A stretch of DNA of 7,570 nt from an uncultured Oscillospiraceae bacterium. GTDB lineage: Bacteria > Bacillota > Clostridia > Oscillospirales > Acutalibacteraceae. The stretch is taken from positions 1-7,570 of the forward strand of contig UQQT01000062.1 of NCBI GenBank assembly GCA_900543395.1, in the 5' to 3' direction. Below the pieces are notes generated by a model. It saw only the letters and a list, made by a program, of their open reading frames with translations, ran no database searches and had not been told where the DNA came from. Position numbers and translations under genes: made by a program. Positions 1-6,201 of the stretch are shown here, piece after piece (the stretch's first letter is position 1; the number at the start of each line of letters is the position of its first letter).

Positions 1-22
1 AGGCACATTCTCGACAGTCTCA

Positions 23-55
23 CAGCTTGTCGAAAACTGCTTTTTCGACAAGCTG
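23..55. repeat. Long perfect hairpin in the 3' intergenic region
   Basis: A 14-base arm (23-36) pairs perfectly with 42-55 around a 5-base loop (37-41). The core is CTTGTCGAAAA / TTTTCGACAAG. On neither strand is it followed by a clean T-tract: on the + strand it runs directly into the next hairpin at 57-81. By itself it is therefore not a canonical intrinsic terminator. It may be part of a tandem-hairpin 3' end for a + strand gene to the left, an RNA stability element, or a copy of a dispersed palindromic repeat. The structure is directly visible; its role is inferred. Confidence 0.6.
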
Positions 56-56
56 G

Positions 57-89
57 CCGGCGGATAAATAATATCCGCCGGTATTTTTT
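57..89 (+). terminator. Rho-independent terminator for a + strand gene left of the window
   Basis: A GC-rich 10-base arm, CCGGCGGATA (57-66), pairs perfectly with 72-81 around the loop AATAA, and is followed by TATTTTTT (82-89). The T-tract lies only on the + strand side, so it should stop a transcript entering from the left edge. That gene would converge on pckG. Its end cannot be assigned: one + frame stops at 65-67, inside the stem, and another at 69-71. Confidence 0.75.
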
Positions 90-99
90 ATCCGCACAC

Positions 100-132
100 A
101 AAAAACAGCGGTTTCGGAAAACCCGAAACCGC
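100..132 (-). terminator. Rho-independent terminator of pckG
   Basis: The 10-base arms 108-117 (GCGGTTTCGG) and 123-132 are perfectly complementary around a 5-base loop. Read on the - strand, the hairpin is followed within a few bases by a run of six T (the A-run at 100-105). It lies 21 bases beyond the pckG stop codon, the expected place for an intrinsic terminator. The + strand side has only an AT-rich stretch with no T-tract, so the direction is clear. Together with the terminator at 57-89 it insulates two convergent transcription units. Confidence 0.85.
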
Positions 133-153
133 CGAATATATTTATCTGTTCAA

Positions 154-1935
154 TTACTCTGCAAGGCTTGCTTTAAGAGTGTCAAGCTCTTTTCTGAGAG
201 TTGCGGGAAGCTTATCGCCGAACTTGGCGTAGAACTCCTCGATTCCTTCCGTTTCCTTGCTCCAAAGAGAATTATCAACGTCAAGGATGCTCTCAAGGCT
301 CTCCACGGTTACTTCGTCCTCAAGACCCTCAATATTGATATCCTTAGCATAGGGAAGATAACCGATAGCCGTCTTTTTAGCGTCTACCTTGCCGTCACAG
401 CGGGCAAGAATCCATTCAAGAACACGAAGGTTATCGCCGAATCCGGGCCACATGAAGTTACCCTCATCGTCTTTTCTGAACCAGTTAACATTGAAGATCT
501 TAGGTGCTTTGTCAGCGTCGAGAGACGCTCCGATGTCAATCCAGTGCTGCCAGTAGTCGCCCATATTGTAACCGCAGAACGGAAGCATTGCCATGGGGTC
601 ACGGCGGACAACGCCGACTGCACCGGCAGCCGCGGCGGTCGTCTCGGATGCCATGATAGAACCTACAAATACGCCGTTATTCCAATCCTTCGACTGGTAA
701 ACTAGAGGAGCAAGCTTAGCACGTCTGCCGCCGAATACGATAGCCGAGATAGGCACTCCGTCCGGATTCTCAAACTCTTTGCTGATGCAGGGGCAGTTCT
801 TTGCGGGAGCGGTGAATCTTGAGTTGGGATGAGCACCCTTCTCCTCGCTTGTCTTGCCGTTCCACGGATTGCCCTTCCAGTCAATTGCATGCTCGGGCGG
901 ATTCTTATCAAGACCCTCCCACCAAACAGTGTTGTCGTCAAGATTAAGAGCAACGTTTGTAAAGATTGTATTCTTCTGAGTAGAAATAAGAGCGTTGGGG
1001 TTCGACTTCATATTCGTTCCGGGAGCAACGCCGAAGAAACCGTTTTCGGGGTTGATAGCGTAAAGTCTGCCGTCCGCGCCTTTTCTGATCCATGAAATAT
1101 CGTCGCCTACGCACCATACTTTATATCCCTTAGCCTTATATCCCTCGGGAGGAATAAGCATGGCAAGGTTTGTCTTACCGCAAGCCGAGGGGAATGCGGC
1201 ACAGATATACTTAACCTCGCCCTGAGGATTCTCAACGCCGAGGATAAGCATGTGCTCAGCCTGCCAGCCCTCTTTCCAGCCCTGGTAAGAAGCGATACGA
1301 AGAGCAAAACACTTTTTGCCGAGAAGTACGTTTCCGCCGTATGCGGAGTTTACGGAAATAATCGTGTTGTCCTGCGGGAACTGACAAATCCATCTTTTCT
1401 CCGCGTCAACATCGCATTTACAGTGAAGACCTCTGACCCAGTCCTCGCTGTCGCCGAGAACGTCAAGAACAGCCTTGCCGACTCTGGTCATAATAGACAT
1501 GTTGAGAACAACATATATGGAATCAGTAAGCTCGATACCGATTTTTGAGAACTTTGAGCCTACGGGTCCCATCGAGTACGGAATAACGTACATGGTTCTG
1601 CCCTTGTAGCTGTCTCGTGCAATATCATAAAGCATTTTGTAGCACTTGGAAGGCTCCATCCAGTGGTTCGTGGGACCTGCCTCTTCCTCAGTCGGGGTGC
1701 AGATAAGCGTTCTGTCCTCAACACGGGCTACGTCGTTGGGTTTGGTTCTGTGAAGTAAGCATCCGGGGAGCTTTTCCTCATTGAGCTTGATCATCTCTCC
1801 CGAAGCGATAGCTTCCTTTCTCAGCTCTTCAAGCTGAGCTTCACTGCCGTCAATCCAGACAATCTTATCGGGTTTAACAAGTTCAACTTTTTCGTCGATC
1901 CAGGCAAGAACCGACTTGTTTGTTGTAAGTGCCAT
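154..1935 (-). CDS. pckG: Phosphoenolpyruvate carboxykinase (GTP-dependent)
   Basis: This cytosolic enzyme interconverts oxaloacetate + GTP and PEP + GDP + CO2. It supports gluconeogenesis, or in fermenters anaplerotic CO2 fixation. The 593-residue length fits the GTP family (about 600). Visible hallmarks are the substrate loop YGGN (199-202), a metal-site Lys/His region (GKKCFALR near 206-213; AEHM with His228), the P-loop FPSACGKTN (248-256) with the reactive Cys252 typical of GTP-PEPCKs, kinase-2 motif VGDDISW (276-282), and the guanine-binding segment FMWPGFGDN (494-502). The latter two distinguish it from the ATP-dependent PckA family. The start is fixed by AAGGAG at 1950-1945, 9 bases before the ATG. 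It lies downstream of tsaD on the same strand, but a 113-base gap with a TATAAT box suggests its own promoter. No truncation or missing key residue was seen. The direction of flux in vivo cannot be read from sequence. Confidence 0.97.
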   Translation of the reverse strand: MALTTNKSVLAWIDEKVELVKPDKIVWIDGSEAQLEELRKEAIASGEMIKLNEEKLPGCLLHRTKPNDVARVEDRTLICTPTEEEAGPTNHWMEPSKCYKMLYDIARDSYKGRTMYVIPYSMGPVGSKFSKIGIELTDSIYVVLNMSIMTRVGKAVLDVLGDSEDWVRGLHCKCDVDAEKRWICQFPQDNTIISVNSAYGGNVLLGKKCFALRIASYQGWKEGWQAEHMLILGVENPQGEVKYICAAFPSACGKTNLAMLIPPEGYKAKGYKVWCVGDDISWIRKGADGRLYAINPENGFFGVAPGTNMKSNPNALISTQKNTIFTNVALNLDDNTVWWEGLDKNPPEHAIDWKGNPWNGKTSEEKGAHPNSRFTAPAKNCPCISKEFENPDGVPISAIVFGGRRAKLAPLVYQSKDWNNGVFVGSIMASETTAAAAGAVGVVRRDPMAMLPFCGYNMGDYWQHWIDIGASLDADKAPKIFNVNWFRKDDEGNFMWPGFGDNLRVLEWILARCDGKVDAKKTAIGYLPYAKDINIEGLEDEVTVESLESILDVDNSLWSKETEGIEEFYAKFGDKLPATLRKELDTLKASLAE

Positions 1936-1989
1936 TATAGTTCTCTCCTTCTTTAGAGTAAATTAAACAAAATAACGCAGGGTTAAATT

Positions 1990-2018
1990 ATTATATTGTG
2001 AACCTGCACGAACTTTGA
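1990..2018 (-). promoter_or_regulatory. Candidate pckG promoter (good -10, poor -35)
   Basis: On the - strand a perfect TATAAT (1995-1990) lies 54 bases before the pckG ATG. At 17-base spacing the -35 position would be TCAAAG (2018-2013), a very poor match to TTGACA, and it lies inside a 20-base palindrome. A perfect -10 with a degenerate -35 covered by a symmetric site is what one expects of a promoter that needs an activator or is switched by a dimeric regulator. The hexamer is seen; promoter activity is inferred. Confidence 0.5.
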
Positions 2019-2033
2019 TAAAATTTTATCAAA
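2014..2033. promoter_or_regulatory. Perfect 20-base palindrome, candidate operator upstream of pckG
   Basis: TTTGATAAAATTTTATCAAA is its own reverse complement over all 20 bases. It overlaps the -35 position of the candidate pckG promoter. It is too AT-rich and lacks a following T-tract, so it is not a convincing terminator. A homodimeric regulator site is the simplest reading. The TTGAT...ATCAA halves recall CRP/FNR-type sites, but the 8-base gap is wider than the usual 4. No specific regulator can be named. Confidence 0.5.
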
Positions 2034-2048
2034 TTCAAATTTATGTTA

Positions 2049-3068
2049 TCACAAATCGTACGATTTGTCAATAGGAAGAGAGGCTGCGGCGTTAAGATTT
2101 TCCTGCGCCGTGTACCCCGCAAGAAGCTCGTAATACGCCTGTGAGCCGACCATTGCGCCGTTGTCTCCACACAGCGAAAGCTCGGGCATATAGAGCTTAT
2201 ATCCGCGATTTTTGCAAAGTGAAGTCATCTCGCGTCTTAGCACGGAATTCGCGCTGACTCCGCCTGCGATAACGATTTTCTTATACCCCGTTTGGGCGGC
2301 GGCTTTCATTGTGTTATCCGTAAGGCATTTTACAACGCTTTTAATATATGAAGCTCCCAAATCCTCGATATCAACGCTCTCGCCCTTCTGCGCCTTATTG
2401 TGAAGAATATTTACAACGGACGTTTTAAGTCCGGAAAAGCTGAAATCAAGGGGCGCACCGTCAACTCTCGGATGCGGGAATACATACGCGTCGGGATTGC
2501 CGTTTTTTGCTCTGATGTCAAGATTCTTTCCGCCCGGATAGTCAAGCCCCATTGCGCGTGCAGCCTTGTCAAGAGCCTCGCCTGCCGCGTCGTCGCGCGT
2601 TCTGCCGAGAATTTCAAACTCCGTATAGTCCTTAACGGCAATTATGTGGCTGTGTCCGCCCGAAACGACGAGCGCCAAAAACGGAGGCTCAAGCTCGGGA
2701 AACGTAATATAATTAGAGGCAATATGGCTTCTCAAATGATGAACGGGAATAAGCGGTTTATTAAGAGAATAGCTCAATCCCTTTGCAAAATTCACGCCTA
2801 CCAAAAGCGCGCCGATAAGCCCCGGAGCGTATGTTACGCCGACAGCGTCGATATCGTCGTATGAAAGCCCCGCCTCCTTTACCGCGGAGTCGACAACCCA
2901 CGATATATTTTCTGCGTGCCGTCTCGAAGCTATTTCGGGAACCACCCCGCCGTATTTTACATGCTCGTCGACCTGCGAAGCAACAACGTTCGAGAGAACC
3001 TTTCTGCCGTCGGCGACAACGGAAGCCGCCGTCTCGTCGCAGGAGGATTCGATTGCAAGTATATTCAT
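2049..3068 (-). CDS. tsaD: tRNA N6-adenosine threonylcarbamoyltransferase TsaD
   Basis: TsaD transfers the threonylcarbamoyl group from threonylcarbamoyl-AMP to A37 of ANN-decoding tRNAs, giving t6A. In bacteria it works with TsaB and TsaE, with TsaC/TsaC2 making the intermediate. The 339-residue length is typical. The ASKHA-fold start MNILAIESSCDETAAS, the SRRHAEN segment (48-54), metal ligands in HLRSH (His111, His115), SGGHSH (137-142), the FSFSGLKTS segment (209-217) and CGDNGAMVG with Asp302 are all present, so it should be active. The gene starts 7 bases after rimI stops, with only a weak purine-rich GAAAGAA upstream, so translation may depend partly on ribosomes leaving rimI. tsaB and tsaE, common neighbours of rimI and tsaD elsewhere, are absent from this window. 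No intrinsic terminator separates it from pckG. Confidence 0.97.
   Translation of the reverse strand: MNILAIESSCDETAASVVADGRKVLSNVVASQVDEHVKYGGVVPEIASRRHAENISWVVDSAVKEAGLSYDDIDAVGVTYAPGLIGALLVGVNFAKGLSYSLNKPLIPVHHLRSHIASNYITFPELEPPFLALVVSGGHSHIIAVKDYTEFEILGRTRDDAAGEALDKAARAMGLDYPGGKNLDIRAKNGNPDAYVFPHPRVDGAPLDFSFSGLKTSVVNILHNKAQKGESVDIEDLGASYIKSVVKCLTDNTMKAAAQTGYKKIVIAGGVSANSVLRREMTSLCKNRGYKLYMPELSLCGDNGAMVGSQAYYELLAGYTAQENLNAAASLPIDKSYDL
2051..2068. repeat. Perfect 18-base palindrome across the tsaD 3' end
   Basis: ACAAATCGTACGATTTGT is perfectly self-complementary. It covers the last tsaD codons and the first base of the stop codon. As RNA it could fold into a 7-base stem with a GUAC loop, but no U-tract follows, so it is not a standard terminator. 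It sits 17 bases from the 20-base palindrome at 2014-2033. It could be a second regulator site for pckG, an mRNA 3' stem, or chance. Confidence 0.4.
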
Positions 3069-3075
3069 ATATTTA

Positions 3076-3522
3076 TCATTCTTTCAAAAAGTATTTCGTC
3101 ATTATAAACGCGTCCTCGTTCGGCGCGGAATAAAAATTCTTACGTCTGCCGAGATTTTCAAATCCCGATTTTTTATATAAATTAACCGCCGGAGTGTTGG
3201 AAACACGAACCTCGAGCGTTATAAATTCGGCGTTATGATCAATGCAATATGAATTCATAGCGTCAATAAGAGCTAAGGCAATACCGCGTTTTCTGAATCC
3301 TTCCCTCACCGCGACATTGCTTATATAAACCTCTCCGCCGATGTTGTCCGCGCCGATAAAGCCCGTTATTATTCCGCCGTCAACCGAGACGAAAAACACG
3401 GAACAGCCGTTATTTAAAGAGTCGAGAAAATTCCGCTCATTCCACGGACGGGTAAAGCACTCCCGCTCGATTTCACAGACGGCGCAAACGTCCGAGGAAG
3501 TCATCCTTCGTACCTCAATCAT
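3076..3522 (-). CDS. rimI: Ribosomal-protein-alanine N-acetyltransferase RimI (GNAT family)
   Basis: RimI is a cytosolic GNAT enzyme that in E. coli acetylates the N-terminal alanine of ribosomal protein bS18; some homologues act on wider targets. The 148-residue length matches. The substrate-side motif FTRPWNERNF (23-32) is followed by the acetyl-CoA loop VAVREGFRKRGIAL (70-83), then LEVRVSNTPAVNLYKKSGF (103-121) with the expected catalytic Glu104 and Tyr116, and the RimI-like RRKNFYSAPNEDAFIM (126-141). The ATG overlaps the polA TGA in an ATGA arrangement, and GAGG lies a few bases upstream inside polA, which suggests translational coupling. The rimI-tsaD pairing is common in bacteria and supports RimI over a generic acetyltransferase. 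The exact substrate is inferred from homology. Confidence 0.93.
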   Translation of the reverse strand: MIEVRRMTSSDVCAVCEIERECFTRPWNERNFLDSLNNGCSVFFVSVDGGIITGFIGADNIGGEVYISNVAVREGFRKRGIALALIDAMNSYCIDHNAEFITLEVRVSNTPAVNLYKKSGFENLGRRKNFYSAPNEDAFIMTKYFLKE

Positions 3523-6074
3523 CCCTTAGCCTCATACCACGTTTTGCCCGCGTGCGCGTCGACGCTTAACGTGACCTTCATCTTAACGGCGTTTTCCATT
3601 TCCTCTTTAAGAACTCTCAAAGCATTTTCACGCTCGTTTTCGGGAGCCTCTATAATCAGCTCGTCGTGTACCTGCATTATAAGGCGCGAACGCATATTTT
3701 CGCGTTTTAATCTGTCATAAACGCGCACCATTGCGATTTTTATAATGTCCGCGGCGGTACCCTGTATGGGCATATTCCTTGCGACTCTCTCGCCGAACGC
3801 GCGCTGAATCGCGTTTGACATGGAAAGCTCGGGCAGATACCTGCGCCTGCCGAAAAGCGTTGTTACATAACCCTTTTCCTTAGCGTCGGCTATAATGCTG
3901 TTCATATAATTGTCAACACCCGAATAGTGCGTTAAATACGAATTTATATACTCGGCGGCTTTGGCTCTCGTAACGCCTATATCCTTAGCAAGCGAAAATG
4001 CGCCGATTCCGTAAACTATTCCGAAATTGACAGCCTTGGCTCTCGAACGCATAAGCGGAGTAACCATATCCATCGGCATTTTAAATACCTGAGACGCTGT
4101 TATGGCGTGGATATCATCGCCGTTATTGAATGCATCAATCATGTTTTTATCATTCGCAATATCGGCAAGCACGCGCAGCTCTATCTGCGAATAGTCCGCG
4201 TCGCAGAGAACATATCCGTCCTCCGCCTTAAAGAATTTACGCATTTCCCGTCCTAATTCGCTTCTGACGGGTATATTCTGCAAATTCGGCTCCGTTGACG
4301 AGAGTCTGCCGGTACGCGTTTCGGTCTGCGTAAACGTCGAGTGAATTCTGCCGTCTGCGCCTATTACCTTCAGAAGTCCGTCGCAGTAGGTCGATTTTAA
4401 CTTCGTAAGCGTTCTGTATTCGAGAATATCGGGTATAATCGGATGAACGTCGATGAGTCCCTCCAGTATCTCCGCACTCGTGGAATAGCCCGTTTTCGTT
4501 TTCTTTTTCGCGGGAAGCAGAAGCTTTTCGAATAAAATCTCGCCGAGCTGTTTAGGCGAGTTTATATTAAACGTACATCCGGCATAATCGTATATTTCGG
4601 TTATAAGTCCGTTTATTCTGTTCTCGAGCATTACGGAGAATTCTTCGATTCCCTCTCTGTCGACGGCGAAACCATACAGCTCCATGCTTGAAAGCACGAC
4701 GGACAGCGGAATTTCAACATCCCGCAAAAGCATGCCCTGTCCGTTCTCCTCGATTTTTTCATTAAGAACGGCGCACAGCGAGCAGAAAAGCGCGAATTCT
4801 TTAACGCTCCCGTCCTCCGAATTTTCGACAACGGCGGACACGGCGTAATTGTCGCAAAGCGTGTGAACCGCGTAGTCCTTCGCATTGGGATTTAAAAGAT
4901 ATCCCGCAAGGAGCGTATCGAAAACCACGTTGTTTATATTGTAATTATTTTTAATAAGATAAGACGAAAGGGATTTTAAATCGTGCGTGTATTTCTTTAT
5001 ATTATCGTCCGAAAGAGAACCGTAAATCAAATCGAATCCGACTCTGAAAATTTTATTGTCATGCTTAATCAGAGCCGTTTCGTAATTACAATCGGGGATA
5101 AAATAAAGCTCGCCCGCCGATTTTATATTTTCGATTAAATTATCGGGATTTTCCGATACGAATTCGTACTTTAAAGTCTCCCTGTCCGTTTCAAAAACCG
5201 TCTCGACGTCGTTAAGTCCGAGCCTGTCGATAAATTTGAACATTTCCAGCGACGCAAGTATGCTCTTGACCTTCGTTTTATCCATACCGGACGATATATA
5301 ATCGTTAATGTCCGTATCTACGGGAGCCTCAACGCTTATCGTGCCGAGCGTTCTGCTTATAAACGCGTTATCGCGGTCATGCTCAAGCTTTTTACGCACG
5401 GAGTCGGTTACCCGTATCGTATCGAGATTATCGTATATATAATCTATATCGCCGAATTTTGATATAAGGTCGGTCGCGCCCTTTTCGCCGATTCCGGACA
5501 CTCCCGGGATATTGTCGGACGAATCGCCCATCAGAGCCTTGACCTCGATTAACTTTTTAGGTTCTACTCCCTTTTCATCTTTGATTCTTGCGGGATCGTA
5601 TTCTATATACTGCGTTTTGCCCATTTTCGACGAGGCGAGAACGACGTGAACATTGTCCGTTACGAGCTGTAACGAATCGCGGTCGCCGGTTGCGATATAA
5701 CACATATCGTTTTTCGGACACTTATCGGCTATCGTACCGAGAATATCGTCGGCCTCCCAGCCCTCGCACTCGACGAGTCTGTAACCCATTGCGCGAAGCA
5801 GCTCCTTGAGCACGGGCATCTGCTCGGCAAGCTCGTCCGGCATGCCCTTTCTGTTGCCCTTGTACAGCGCGTACATCTTATGTCTGAACGTAGGAGCCTT
5901 TAAATCGAACGCAATCGCAACCGAATCGGGCGCATACTCATGTTCAAGAGAAAAAAGAATACTTAAAAATCCGTATATTCCGTTTGTAAATTTGCCGTCC
6001 TTAGTCGTAAGCAGTTTAATACCGTAAAACGCGCGGTTTAAAATACTGTTTCCGTCGATAACAAGGATCTTCAT
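3519..6074 (-). CDS. polA: DNA polymerase I
   Basis: Pol I fills gaps and removes RNA primers in lagging-strand synthesis and repair. The N-terminal 5' nuclease (about residues 1-290) shows LVIDGNSILNRAFYG, YKGNRKGMP, TGDRDS and the helix-hairpin-helix region LMGDSSDNIPGVSGIGEKGA. The polymerase domain carries TGRLSSTEPNLQNIPVR, motif A DADYSQIEL (catalytic Asp627), motif B RSRAKAVNFGIVYG and motif C QVHDELI (His803-Asp804-Glu805). The middle 3'-5' exonuclease-like domain lacks the acidic motifs: FIPDCNYE stands where DxE is expected, and no YxxxD is visible. It should therefore not proofread, as in Bacillus and Thermus Pol I. I chose the ATG at 6074 (851 residues) because AAAAGGA (6089-6083) lies 8 bases upstream and MKILVIDGNS is the family-like start. 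An in-frame ATG at 6095 would add 7 residues and place that RBS inside the gene. The stop overlaps the rimI start by 4 bases. Confidence 0.97.
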   Translation of the reverse strand: MKILVIDGNSILNRAFYGIKLLTTKDGKFTNGIYGFLSILFSLEHEYAPDSVAIAFDLKAPTFRHKMYALYKGNRKGMPDELAEQMPVLKELLRAMGYRLVECEGWEADDILGTIADKCPKNDMCYIATGDRDSLQLVTDNVHVVLASSKMGKTQYIEYDPARIKDEKGVEPKKLIEVKALMGDSSDNIPGVSGIGEKGATDLISKFGDIDYIYDNLDTIRVTDSVRKKLEHDRDNAFISRTLGTISVEAPVDTDINDYISSGMDKTKVKSILASLEMFKFIDRLGLNDVETVFETDRETLKYEFVSENPDNLIENIKSAGELYFIPDCNYETALIKHDNKIFRVGFDLIYGSLSDDNIKKYTHDLKSLSSYLIKNNYNINNVVFDTLLAGYLLNPNAKDYAVHTLCDNYAVSAVVENSEDGSVKEFALFCSLCAVLNEKIEENGQGMLLRDVEIPLSVVLSSMELYGFAVDREGIEEFSVMLENRINGLITEIYDYAGCTFNINSPKQLGEILFEKLLLPAKKKTKTGYSTSAEILEGLIDVHPIIPDILEYRTLTKLKSTYCDGLLKVIGADGRIHSTFTQTETRTGRLSSTEPNLQNIPVRSELGREMRKFFKAEDGYVLCDADYSQIELRVLADIANDKNMIDAFNNGDDIHAITASQVFKMPMDMVTPLMRSRAKAVNFGIVYGIGAFSLAKDIGVTRAKAAEYINSYLTHYSGVDNYMNSIIADAKEKGYVTTLFGRRRYLPELSMSNAIQRAFGERVARNMPIQGTAADIIKIAMVRVYDRLKRENMRSRLIMQVHDELIIEAPENERENALRVLKEEMENAVKMKVTLSVDAHAGKTWYEAKG

Positions 6075-6105
6075 TTTATCAGTCCTTTTATACACATATA
6101 AAGTA

Positions 6106-6134
6106 AGTATATCATATTATAATGAATTTGTAAC
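6106..6134 (-). promoter_or_regulatory. Predicted SigA-type promoter of the polA-rimI-tsaD operon
   Basis: On the - strand GTTACA (6134-6129, 4 of 6 to TTGACA) is followed after 17 bases by TATACT (6111-6106, 5 of 6 to TATAAT). Transcription would start near 6099, giving a leader of about 25 bases that contains the AAAAGGA ribosome binding site and the ATG at 6074. This leader also argues against the upstream ATG at 6095, which would be almost leaderless. A nearby TATAAT (6121-6116) has no partner -35. The intergenic space is shared with divergent dusB. Confidence 0.55.
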
Positions 6135-6201
6135 CGATTTTTTTAAATTTACCGTATGAAAATCAAAAAAAATATGTTATTCTATATATCGGTGATTGAA
6201 T

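Noticed and set aside
2..67. Possible C-terminal tail of a + strand gene ending at 65-67
   Set aside because: The frame runs through a 14-base hairpin and stops inside a terminator stem, and another frame stops at 69-71 equally well. No choice can be supported without sequence to the left.
829..1548. Two open frames of 88 and 98 codons opposite pckG
   Set aside because: Both are antisense to strongly conserved pckG sequence, lack convincing ribosome binding sites and show no recognisable motif.
2400..2864. 154-codon open frame on the + strand opposite tsaD
   Set aside because: It lies wholly antisense to an unmistakable tsaD, and its translation shows no domain. It is a by-product of the tsaD codons.
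6072..6095. Longer polA start at 6095 (MYKRTDKMKI...)
   Set aside because: The Shine-Dalgarno AAAAGGA would fall inside the gene, the predicted transcription start leaves almost no leader, and family members start near MKxLxIDGN.
6075..6201. A + strand promoter for dusB in the divergent gap
   Set aside because: The best pair (TTACCG at 6149-6154 and TATGTT at 6173-6178, 18 apart) matches consensus poorly in AT-rich DNA, so I did not call it.
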